Part shown: positions 1 to 5,304 of the stretch, in pieces | How the letters are laid out: every line of letters starts with the position of its first letter | Numbering within the stretch: position 1 is the stretch's first letter | NCBI GenBank assembly: GCA_036388295.1 | Contig: DASVSC010000156.1 | Location: 1 to 5,612, forward strand | Length of the DNA stretch: 5,612 bases | Source of the DNA: RYN-431 sp036388295 | Lineage (GTDB): Bacteria > Planctomycetota > Phycisphaerae > Tepidisphaerales > Tepidisphaeraceae | Direction of reading: 5' to 3' | Position numbers and translations under genes: made by a program | The notes under the pieces: model-generated | Seen by the model: only the letters and a program-made list of their open reading frames with translations | Databases searched by the model: none | What the model was told of the DNA's origin: nothing

Positions 1-3
1 GTT

Positions 4-116
4 GGGGTGAGGGCCGCGATCGGGCGGAACCAAACGTCGGCTGCCGTTCGCTTCGATGAGGTCTTCTGTCGCCGGCCCTCACCCTGACCCTCACCCGGCC
101 ATACCGGGAGAGGGGA
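4..116. repeat. Nested inverted repeats, likely dispersed intergenic element
   Basis: This non-coding stretch lies just past the 3' end of the esterase gene. Two nested structures are visible. First, a 12-bp perfect inverted repeat pairs GGGTGAGGGCCG (5-16) with CGGCCCTCACCC (73-84). Second, a hairpin at 88-114 pairs CCCTCACCCGG with CCGGGAGAGGG around a 5-nt CCATA loop, with one A·A mismatch. CCCTCACCC is also directly repeated at 76-84 and 88-96. From memory, CCCTCACCC...GGGAGAGGGG modules recur between genes in many GC-rich bacteria, including planctomycetes; this was not searched. The hairpin could also help end esterase transcription, which runs leftward into it, but no U-run follows it on that strand, so a canonical intrinsic terminator is not supported. 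Confidence 0.6.
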
Positions 117-147
117 CCGGAAGCCGCTACGCAAAACTCGCATTGCT

Positions 148-1461
148 TTAATCCAACAGCGGCGTCTCCCCTTTTAACAGCGCCGGCAGCCACACGCGCC
201 ACTGACGATTCTCGAACGGCGCATGCGTGTTGTTGACGTTCTGGTGCGGCGCGCCGGGCATCAGCACCAGCTTCTTCTTCTCCGACGGCATCTGGTTGAA
301 CGCCGCGATGATGCCTGCCACAGGGCAGGTATCGTCGACCAACCCTGCGCCCACCAGCGCCGGGCAGCGCACGCGCGAGGCGAAATTGACGACGTCAAAA
401 TACCGGCTCGCCTCGTGCACCTTGGCTGCATCGGCGGGCGCGTTCCAGTTGATGCCCTTCGTCCACTCGTACCACTGCGGCCACCCGCCGCGCCGGCCGG
501 CGGTCGGGCCGAGCATGTCGCAGCCGGCGGGCACGTTGGCGATCGCCGCGGTCACGCCGTCGGCCAGCGCGGCCGTCACCAGCGCCTGCTGTCCGCCTTG
601 GCTGCCGCCATACACGACCAACGTGCGGCCGTCCCAGTCGGGCCGGCTTTTCAGGTAGTCGACCGCACGCACGCACGACAGGTACATCCGCAGGTAGTAA
701 CTCGTCTCGCGGCTGTCATTGCCGATGGCCCAGTAGTTCTTCAGCGGGCCCGCCGACTGGGCTTTGTAGAACGCCTCCGGCTGATCAATCGGCAGGTCGT
801 GCGCCGAAATGTTCAGCGCCAGCCATCCGTCGCGGGCACGGTCCGTCACCGCCGACTTCTGCAGCGGATAAATGCCCGCGTATTGCACCTGCAGCACCGC
901 CGGAAACTTTTCCCCCTGTGTCGGCCGGGCGATCTGGCCGCGCACGAGCGTGCCGCGGATGTTGCCGAGCGTCAGCGTGTGGTATTCGACATTCTGCCGG
1001 CCGGCGTCAGCGGGCGTGAGCGTCGCGTCCATCGGCACCGCGCGAAGTTCCGTAATCTTCTCGGCCCAGAAGGCGTCGAAGTCGTCCGGCCGCGGGGCCG
1101 ACGGGCCGATCTTTTCCACGCCCGCCACTGCCCCGCCGGTGCCGACCACTTCTCGGCCGTCCGCACGCCGGCCCGTCACTTTCAGCAGCACCGTGCCGGG
1201 CGTTTCGAACGTATATTCGACCGTTTCACCCGCCAGCGGCCCACTAGCCGTCGCCACGCCCTGGCCCGGCGCGACGCTGTAGCGGACGTCCGTGAGTTCA
1301 CCCTCCGTTCGCACCATCCACCGAACGGCCGAGCCGACCGCATACACGCCGTCGGGACGGTCGGTCGCGACGGTGATCTTCTGTGCGAAGGCCGGCGCTG
1401 CGCAGAAAGCGACTGCCAGCGTCAGGCACTGAACCGCGCGTTGGATTGAAGAAATGACCAT
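148..1461 (-). CDS. Secreted acetylxylan esterase / cephalosporin-C deacetylase-like hydrolase (CE7/AXE1 type)
   Basis: Predicted exported alpha/beta-hydrolase of 437 residues that would remove acetyl groups from xylan-type oligosaccharides or related esters; the true substrate is not readable. Residues 1-26 look like a Sec signal peptide (R8, then a hydrophobic stretch, AFA|Q cleavage after A26). Residues ~28-110 look like a beta-sandwich domain, and ~118-430 match the AXE1 fold. The nucleophile elbow GGSQGG gives Ser287. GLVDDTCP (Asp376 the likelier acid, aligned to the GLxD position of CE7 enzymes) and GAPHQN (His406) complete a plausible triad. Typical CE7 enzymes are about 320 residues; the excess is the signal and N-terminal domain. 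The start is supported by an AGGAGG Shine-Dalgarno sequence four bases upstream (complement of 1466-1471). It is transcribed away from the regulator gene, with no visible functional link to kdp. Family assignment is confident; substrate is not. Confidence 0.88.
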   Translation of the reverse strand: MVISSIQRAVQCLTLAVAFCAAPAFAQKITVATDRPDGVYAVGSAVRWMVRTEGELTDVRYSVAPGQGVATASGPLAGETVEYTFETPGTVLLKVTGRRADGREVVGTGGAVAGVEKIGPSAPRPDDFDAFWAEKITELRAVPMDATLTPADAGRQNVEYHTLTLGNIRGTLVRGQIARPTQGEKFPAVLQVQYAGIYPLQKSAVTDRARDGWLALNISAHDLPIDQPEAFYKAQSAGPLKNYWAIGNDSRETSYYLRMYLSCVRAVDYLKSRPDWDGRTLVVYGGSQGGQQALVTAALADGVTAAIANVPAGCDMLGPTAGRRGGWPQWYEWTKGINWNAPADAAKVHEASRYFDVVNFASRVRCPALVGAGLVDDTCPVAGIIAAFNQMPSEKKKLVLMPGAPHQNVNNTHAPFENRQWRVWLPALLKGETPLLD

Positions 1462-1556
1462 CCGTCCTCCTCAGTCTATTGTCCGCAGAACCCGTTCACC
1501 GCGATGCGAAGTCTAGTCCATCCGCAGCCGCGGCACGATCCAGCAATCGCAGTCCC

Positions 1557-1584
1557 GTGACCGCCGACCGGCCCGCGGTATACT
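1557..1584 (+). promoter_or_regulatory. Candidate sigma-70-type promoter for the response regulator gene
   Basis: TATACT at 1579-1584 matches five of six bases of the -10 consensus. GTGACC at 1557-1562 matches four of six of TTGACA, with a 16-bp spacer. Transcription would start near 1591, leaving a leader of about 35 nt before the ATG at 1627. The -10 box begins on the last base of the left arm of the inverted repeat at 1570-1604, so a protein bound there would compete with RNA polymerase. This is by-eye matching only, and consensus use in this organism is unknown. Confidence 0.35.
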
Positions 1585-1604
1585 TGTTCTTTCGACCGCG
1601 GGCC
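1570..1604. promoter_or_regulatory. Perfect 10-bp inverted repeat in the divergent promoter region (possible operator)
   Basis: GGCCCGCGGT at 1570-1579 is matched exactly by ACCGCGGGCC at 1595-1604, with a 15-nt AT-richer spacer between. Each arm contains the self-complementary CCGCGG, and a third CCGCGG lies at 1528-1533 in the same gap. The dyad overlaps the candidate -10 box of the regulator gene and lies about 110-145 bp upstream of the divergent esterase start. It may be an operator, perhaps autoregulatory, or an RNA hairpin. The remainder of the 165-bp gap holds the esterase ribosome-binding site and nothing else I can name. Confidence 0.5.
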
Positions 1605-1626
1605 TGCCGGTCCGACGGCCTGCTTC

Positions 1627-2958
1627 ATGGCCAATCTTCACGTCCTGATCCTCGACGACGAGCCGAACATCCGGCGGCTGCTGGCCATCGCACTGGAAGC
1701 CGACGGGCATCACGTGCTGACCGCCAGCAACGCCACAGACGGCGTGGACACGGCCGTGCGTCAGTCCTTCGATTTGGCATTCGTTGATCTGCGCCTCGGC
1801 ACTGAAAGCGGTCTGGACGTCATCCCGCGCCTGCTCGCGCAGACGCCATGGACCAAGATTGTGGTCATCACCGCGTACGCCGAAATCGAGACGGCCGTCG
1901 AGGCGATGCGCCGTGGCGCGTTCGATTATCTGCCCAAGCCGTTCACGCCCGCGCAGGTGTCGGCCGTCGTCGCCCGCGTGGCCGAACTGCGGCGGGCGCA
2001 GACGCAACTCGACGAACTGCGACAGGAGACCGCCGGCGGCGAAGCCGAACTGACCAGCCGAAATGTGGCCGCGCAGCGCGCGTTCGAACTGGCCCGACAG
2101 GTCGCGGCCAGCGACGCCACGGTGCTGATCCGTGGCGAAAGCGGCACCGGCAAAGGCGTGCTGGCCCGGGCGATCCACCGCTGGAGCCCTCGCGCCGCCC
2201 GGCCGTTCGCGACCGTCTCCAGCCCGTCGCTTTCAGCAGAACTGGTCGAAAGCGAACTGTTCGGCCACGTCAAAGGGGCGTTCACCGGCGCCACCCGCGA
2301 CGCGCCCGGCCGCGTGGCCGCGGTCGACGGCGGCACGCTGTTCCTTGACGAGATCGGCGACCTGCCCCTGACGCTGCAACCGAAGCTGTTGCGCTTCCTG
2401 CAGGAACGTGAATACGAACGCGTCGGCGACACCGTTACCTGCCGCGCCGACGTCCGTATCGTCGCGGCCACGAATGTCGATTTGGAAGTCGCCGTACGAG
2501 CCGGCCGCTTCCGCGAAGATCTGTTCTATCGCCTGAACGTCGTGCAGATCGACATGCCCGCGCTGCGCGACCGGCGTGAAGACGTGCTGCCGCTGGCCGA
2601 GCGGATGCTGGCGGCGCTGAGCCGTTCCCCGGCCGCGCGCATCGACGCCGACGCCGTGGACGCACTGCGGTCGTACGACTGGCCGGGCAATCTGCGCGAA
2701 CTGCACAACGCGATCGAACGGGCGACGATTTTGTCACCGGACGGCGTCGTGCGCCGCGAGCACCTGCCGGTCGCCGTCGCTACGCCGCGCGACCTGCCCG
2801 CAGGCACAACAGCCGGCGAGCCGGTGTCGCTCGACGTGCTGGAAGAACGCCACATCCGCCGGGTGCTGACCGAAACGCGCACGCTCGACGAGGCGGCAAA
2901 AGTGCTCGGCATCGACGTCGCCACGCTCTGGCGGCGACGGAAAAAGTTTGGCATCTGA
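1627..2958 (+). CDS. NtrC-class sigma-54-dependent response regulator, AlgB-like
   Basis: Cytoplasmic enhancer-binding transcription activator of 443 residues with all three NtrC-class modules. The receiver spans ~4-120, with acidic pocket D10/D11, phospho-acceptor D54, T82 and K104. The AAA+ domain spans ~142-375: Walker A GESGTGKG (170-177), the sigma-54-contacting GAFTGA loop (217-222), Walker B LFLDEI (238-243), ATN sensor I (281-283), GRFREDLFYRL arginine-finger region (293-303) and WPGNLREL sensor II (352-359). A Fis-type helix-turn-helix lies at ~402-443. The LRLG...GLDV receiver pattern, SPSLSAELVESELFGHVKGAF region, TLWRRRKKFGI ending and length resemble Pseudomonas AlgB (recalled, not searched). 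The start places the first beta strand at the normal position, but no Shine-Dalgarno sequence precedes it. The following kinase is the likely partner. All catalytic motifs are intact, so it should be a functional sigma-54 ATPase. The AlgB grouping is less certain than the NtrC class. Confidence 0.95.
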   Translation: MANLHVLILDDEPNIRRLLAIALEADGHHVLTASNATDGVDTAVRQSFDLAFVDLRLGTESGLDVIPRLLAQTPWTKIVVITAYAEIETAVEAMRRGAFDYLPKPFTPAQVSAVVARVAELRRAQTQLDELRQETAGGEAELTSRNVAAQRAFELARQVAASDATVLIRGESGTGKGVLARAIHRWSPRAARPFATVSSPSLSAELVESELFGHVKGAFTGATRDAPGRVAAVDGGTLFLDEIGDLPLTLQPKLLRFLQEREYERVGDTVTCRADVRIVAATNVDLEVAVRAGRFREDLFYRLNVVQIDMPALRDRREDVLPLAERMLAALSRSPAARIDADAVDALRSYDWPGNLRELHNAIERATILSPDGVVRREHLPVAVATPRDLPAGTTAGEPVSLDVLEERHIRRVLTETRTLDEAAKVLGIDVATLWRRRKKFGI

Positions 2959-2967
2959 CTGCCCGTC

Positions 2968-2993
2968 GGTGTGGCGACTTAAGTGGCCACGCC
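2968..2993. promoter_or_regulatory. 26-nt imperfect palindrome downstream of the response regulator
   Basis: GTGGC-G-ACTTAAGT-G-GCCAC (2971-2990) is self-complementary except for one G·G mismatch pair. The symmetry extends outward through a T·G wobble and two more pairs (2968-2970 with 2991-2993). The centre ACTTAAGT is a perfect 8-bp palindrome. It starts ten bases after the regulator stop codon. Read as RNA it is a GC-rich hairpin, but the nearest T-run (3001-3004) starts 8 nt after the stem, which is poor for an intrinsic terminator. Read as DNA, its symmetry and position, about 180-210 bp upstream of the kinase start, fit a dimeric enhancer-binding-protein site. Which role applies cannot be decided here. 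Confidence 0.5.
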
Positions 2994-3180
2994 AGTAGGA
3001 TTTTACGCGACGATGCAGCCCATTGAACCACATTGCATTTTGCACGACCGCCTTGTCGCGGGTCGCGCAATCTGCACGACATCTGCCCACCGCGGATGGT
3101 TTCGAACGCCGTAATGCCTCCGAATCGCCATTAAACGCCATTGCCTGCATTTGGCACGCCGTTCGATATACGATCACCGA
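2994..3180 (+). promoter_or_regulatory. Non-coding region upstream of the kinase-kdp genes with short phased repeats and weak promoter-like boxes
   Basis: I see no credible gene in this stretch. It holds CGCC(A/G)T repeats beginning at 3107, 3126, 3136 and 3157 (steps of 19, 10 and 21 bp, close to whole helical turns), including two exact CGCCATT copies 10 bp apart. TGCACGAC occurs at 3041-3048 and 3073-3080, 32 bp apart. Two promoter-like elements lie next to the kinase start: a sigma-54-like TGGCACG (3152-3158) with a poor -12 element TCGAT (3163-3167), and a TANNNT-type box TACGAT (3169-3174) ending six bases before the ATG. None of these is strong alone. The region is the obvious place for control of the downstream genes. 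Confidence 0.4.
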
Positions 3181-5046
3181 ATGTCGTTCGGCATCGGTCA
3201 AAAAATCGCCTTAGGGTTCGGCGGACTGCTGATCATCCTGCTGGCCATCGGCACGCTGAGCGTGGTGCGATTGAACACGTACAGCCGCACGCTCGAGCGC
3301 ATTTTCCGCGAGAACTACGACAGCATCAGTTACACGCAAGGCATGCGTGACACGCTGCGTCGCCTGGAGAACCTGGCGACCGACGTCACCGACCCCGGCC
3401 GCCCCGTCGAAGACACGCAGCGCGACGCGCCGGCACTGCTCGCCCGTTTCGACGCCGACCTCCGTCGCGAGGCCGACAATGTCACGCTGGCCGGCGAGCA
3501 GGCGATGGTCGACGAACTGGCCGTCGCGTGGCACGACTACCGCGACGCCCACACCCGTCTGCGTGCCTCGACCGATCCGACCGTCCGGCACGACCTGCTG
3601 CGCGACCGCCTGCGCCCGGCCGGCAATCGCATCGAAGATTTGGCCGCCGGCATTGCCGAGTTGAATCTGCAGAACATCGTCTCCGTCGACGGCCAGGTGC
3701 GCCAGACGGCCGTGCGCGCGAAGCAGACGCTTTACGCACTCGTCGGCGTCGGCGTGCTGCTGGCCGTGGTCTTCACGCTGGTGATCAGCCGGTCCATTCT
3801 CGGGCCGCTGCGCTCGCTGACGAAGTCGGCGCGCGAGATCGAACAAGGCAATCTGGATCTGGTCGTCAAAGTGCGCGGCCGCGACGAAGTCGGGCAACTG
3901 GCCGAGGCGTTTAACGCGATGGCGACGAAGCTGCGCGAGTTCCGCCGCAGCGACCGCGCCAAGATTATTCGCACGCAGCAGACCACGCAGCTCTCGGTCG
4001 ACAGCCTGCCGGACGCCGTCGCGCTCGTGAGTGTCGGCGGTCATGTCGAGCTGGCCAACCAGACGGCGCGCCGCTTGTTCGCCCTCGCGCCCGGCGTCGC
4101 CTTGAACGGCGCGCACGCACCCAAGATAGTCGAACTCTACCGCCAGGCCCGCGACAGCGGCCGCCCCGTGGGCCCCGGCGGTTACGACAGCGTGATTCAA
4201 GTGTTCGAAACCGGCGGCGGCGAGCGATTCTTCCTGCCACGGGCCATCCCGATCGTCGACGGCGGCGAAGCCATCGGCGTGACGATCGTGCTGGCCGACG
4301 TGACGAACCTCCGCAAGATCGACGAAATGAAAAGCGGCCTGCTGTCGGTCGTCAGCCACGAATTGAAAACGCCGCTGACGAGCATTCGCATGGCCACCCA
4401 CCTGCTCCTGGAAGAGCGTGTCGGCCCGCTCACGCCGAAGCAGGCGGAACTGATGGTGGCGGCGCGAGACGACGCGGAGAGGCTGCACGGCATCGTCGAG
4501 AATCTGCTCGACATGGCCCGGTTGGAATCCGGCCGCGCGCAGCTCGACCTGACACCGCGGCCGATCGAACCGCTGCTGGACGCGATGACGCAGCCGCACC
4601 AGGCGGCGTTCCACGACAAGGGTGTGACGCTCGCCGTCGACGTCTCGGCCGCCGACGGTTTGTCGGTGCTGATCGACGCCGACCGCATCGAACACGTGTT
4701 CACGAATCTGCTGCTTAACGCCGTGCGTTTCACTCCCGCCGGCGGCCGCGTGGACGTCAGCGCCGAGCCCGATCCGGCCGACGCAAGGCTCGTTCGGTTC
4801 AGTGTGACGGATACGGGGATCGGCATAGGCGCCGAACACCTGCCGCACGTGTTCGAGCGTTTCTTCCGCGTGCCCGGCCAGACAGGTTCGTCCGGTGCGG
4901 GCCTGGGCTTGGCGATCGCCAAGGACATCGTTGAAGCGCACGGCGGCACGATCGGCGTGGAAAGCGAGCCCGGGCAAGGCACGCGCCTCACCTTCACCCT
5001 TGTGGCCGCCCCCGGACAGGACCTGCCCCAGGACGCTTCGACGTAA
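3181..5046 (+). CDS. Membrane sensor histidine kinase, KinB-like (HAMP-PAS-HisKA-HATPase)
   Basis: Inner-membrane sensor kinase of 621 residues, the probable phosphodonor or phosphatase for the upstream AlgB-like regulator. Order: TM1 ~8-29; mostly helical extracytoplasmic sensor domain ~30-182; TM2 ~183-203; HAMP ~204-257; PAS ~268-378; HisKA with phospho-acceptor H393 in SHELKTPLTS; HATPase with N box N509/N513, G1 box DTGIGIG (D544), F box FERFF (558-562) and G2 box GAGLGL (572-577). All catalytic motifs are intact. It lacks the N-terminal KdpD and Usp domains and the four clustered transmembrane helices of KdpD, although it directly precedes kdp genes. ATG at 3181 is chosen because TM1 then sits at the N terminus; a TTG at 3151 would add ten residues. 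No Shine-Dalgarno sequence is visible, so a leaderless start is possible. The next gene begins ten bases after the stop. KinB resemblance is from memory and architecture; the signal is unknown. Confidence 0.93.
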   Translation: MSFGIGQKIALGFGGLLIILLAIGTLSVVRLNTYSRTLERIFRENYDSISYTQGMRDTLRRLENLATDVTDPGRPVEDTQRDAPALLARFDADLRREADNVTLAGEQAMVDELAVAWHDYRDAHTRLRASTDPTVRHDLLRDRLRPAGNRIEDLAAGIAELNLQNIVSVDGQVRQTAVRAKQTLYALVGVGVLLAVVFTLVISRSILGPLRSLTKSAREIEQGNLDLVVKVRGRDEVGQLAEAFNAMATKLREFRRSDRAKIIRTQQTTQLSVDSLPDAVALVSVGGHVELANQTARRLFALAPGVALNGAHAPKIVELYRQARDSGRPVGPGGYDSVIQVFETGGGERFFLPRAIPIVDGGEAIGVTIVLADVTNLRKIDEMKSGLLSVVSHELKTPLTSIRMATHLLLEERVGPLTPKQAELMVAARDDAERLHGIVENLLDMARLESGRAQLDLTPRPIEPLLDAMTQPHQAAFHDKGVTLAVDVSAADGLSVLIDADRIEHVFTNLLLNAVRFTPAGGRVDVSAEPDPADARLVRFSVTDTGIGIGAEHLPHVFERFFRVPGQTGSSGAGLGLAIAKDIVEAHGGTIGVESEPGQGTRLTFTLVAAPGQDLPQDAST

Positions 5047-5056
5047 AGGACCGATC

Positions 5057-5173
5057 ATGCAAGACCTGATTTACATCGTGATTTCCGTACTGTTCTTCGC
5101 CGTCTGTGCCCTGTACGTGCGAATCGCTTCCACCCAACCGCCGAGCGATCGGCCCGTTCCGGAGTCCAGATAA
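5057..5173 (+). CDS. Small single-helix membrane protein upstream of kdpF, function unknown
   Basis: A 38-residue open frame that I judge to be a real gene. It has a Shine-Dalgarno sequence AAAGGA (5045-5050) six bases before the ATG, starts ten bases after the kinase stop, and ends in TAATG, so its stop overlaps the kdpF start by one base. Residues ~4-23 (LIYIVISVLFFAVCALYVRI) form one hydrophobic helix. The tail is short, hydrophilic and proline-rich (TQPPSDRPVPESR). It is not KdpF itself, which follows and has its own ending. I recall similar tiny hydrophobic proteins with an FFAxCALYVR-like pattern next to kdp genes in other bacteria, but could not check this. A role as an accessory KdpFABC peptide, or a link between kinase and transporter, is inference from position alone. 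Confidence 0.75.
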   Translation: MQDLIYIVISVLFFAVCALYVRIASTQPPSDRPVPESR

Positions 5174-5256
5174 TGTACGAATTATTCATCGGCGGCGTCG
5201 CCATCGCACTGCTCGTTTACTTGTTCGCGACGTTGATTCGGCCTGAAAGCTTCTAA
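5173..5256 (+). CDS. kdpF: KdpF, small stabilising subunit of the potassium-transporting P-type ATPase
   Basis: A 27-residue single-span membrane peptide. Residues ~4-22 form the helix, and the end YLFATLIRPESF matches the KdpF pattern of a hydrophobic helix followed by (L)I-x-(P/A)-E-x-F (E. coli KdpF ends YLVYALINAEAF). KdpF sits with KdpA and KdpB in the KdpFABC complex and stabilises it. The ATG overlaps the preceding stop (TAATG), consistent with translational coupling, and GGAG at 5161-5164 lies eight bases upstream. The gene order kdpF-kdpA supports the call. It is shorter than most annotation cut-offs and easily missed. Confidence 0.9.
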   Translation: MYELFIGGVAIALLVYLFATLIRPESF

Positions 5257-5270
5257 AGCCCTGCAAACGT

Positions 5271-5289
5271 GATGAGCCGTCGGCTCGTC
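5271..5289 (+). other. Intra-operon hairpin between kdpF and kdpA
   Basis: GATGAGCC (5271-5278) and GGCTCGTC (5282-5289) can form an 8-bp stem with one G·U pair and a 3-nt GTC loop. It occupies the 48-bp kdpF-kdpA spacer and ends four bases before the kdpA ribosome-binding site (5293-5298). No T-run follows, so it is not a canonical terminator. It could affect mRNA stability or the ratio of KdpF to KdpA, or be a copy of a dispersed short palindrome. Confidence 0.45.
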
Positions 5290-5304
5290 CGAGAAGGAAA
5301 AGAC

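Noticed and set aside
223..1449. 408-codon open frame on the plus strand opposite the esterase gene
   Set aside because: Arginine- and histidine-rich shadow translation with no recognisable domain. The minus-strand esterase has a signal peptide, catalytic motifs and a ribosome-binding site.
1605..1626. Sigma-54 promoter directly before the response regulator gene
   Set aside because: The GG and GC pairs near 1609 and 1622 are 11 bp apart instead of 10, and there is no TGGC core.
2968..3004. Intrinsic terminator for the response regulator gene
   Set aside because: The hairpin is real, but the T-run is only four bases and begins 8 nt after the stem, so I kept it as a dyad of undecided role.
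3151..3183. TTG at 3151 as the kinase start (ten extra residues)
   Set aside because: The extra residues are charged and unlike a kinase N terminus. ATG at 3181 leaves the usual short basic stretch before TM1. Neither start has a Shine-Dalgarno sequence, so the choice is not absolute.
3023..3214. 63-codon plus-strand frame crossing the regulatory gap into the kinase gene
   Set aside because: No ribosome-binding site and no recognisable sequence. It overlaps the kinase N terminus in another frame and covers the repeats better explained as regulatory DNA.
3211..5058. 615-codon open frame on the minus strand opposite the kinase gene
   Set aside because: The composition (rich in R, H, Q, A, V, D) is that of an antisense shadow in GC-rich coding DNA, with no domain or motif. 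The plus-strand kinase explains the region fully.
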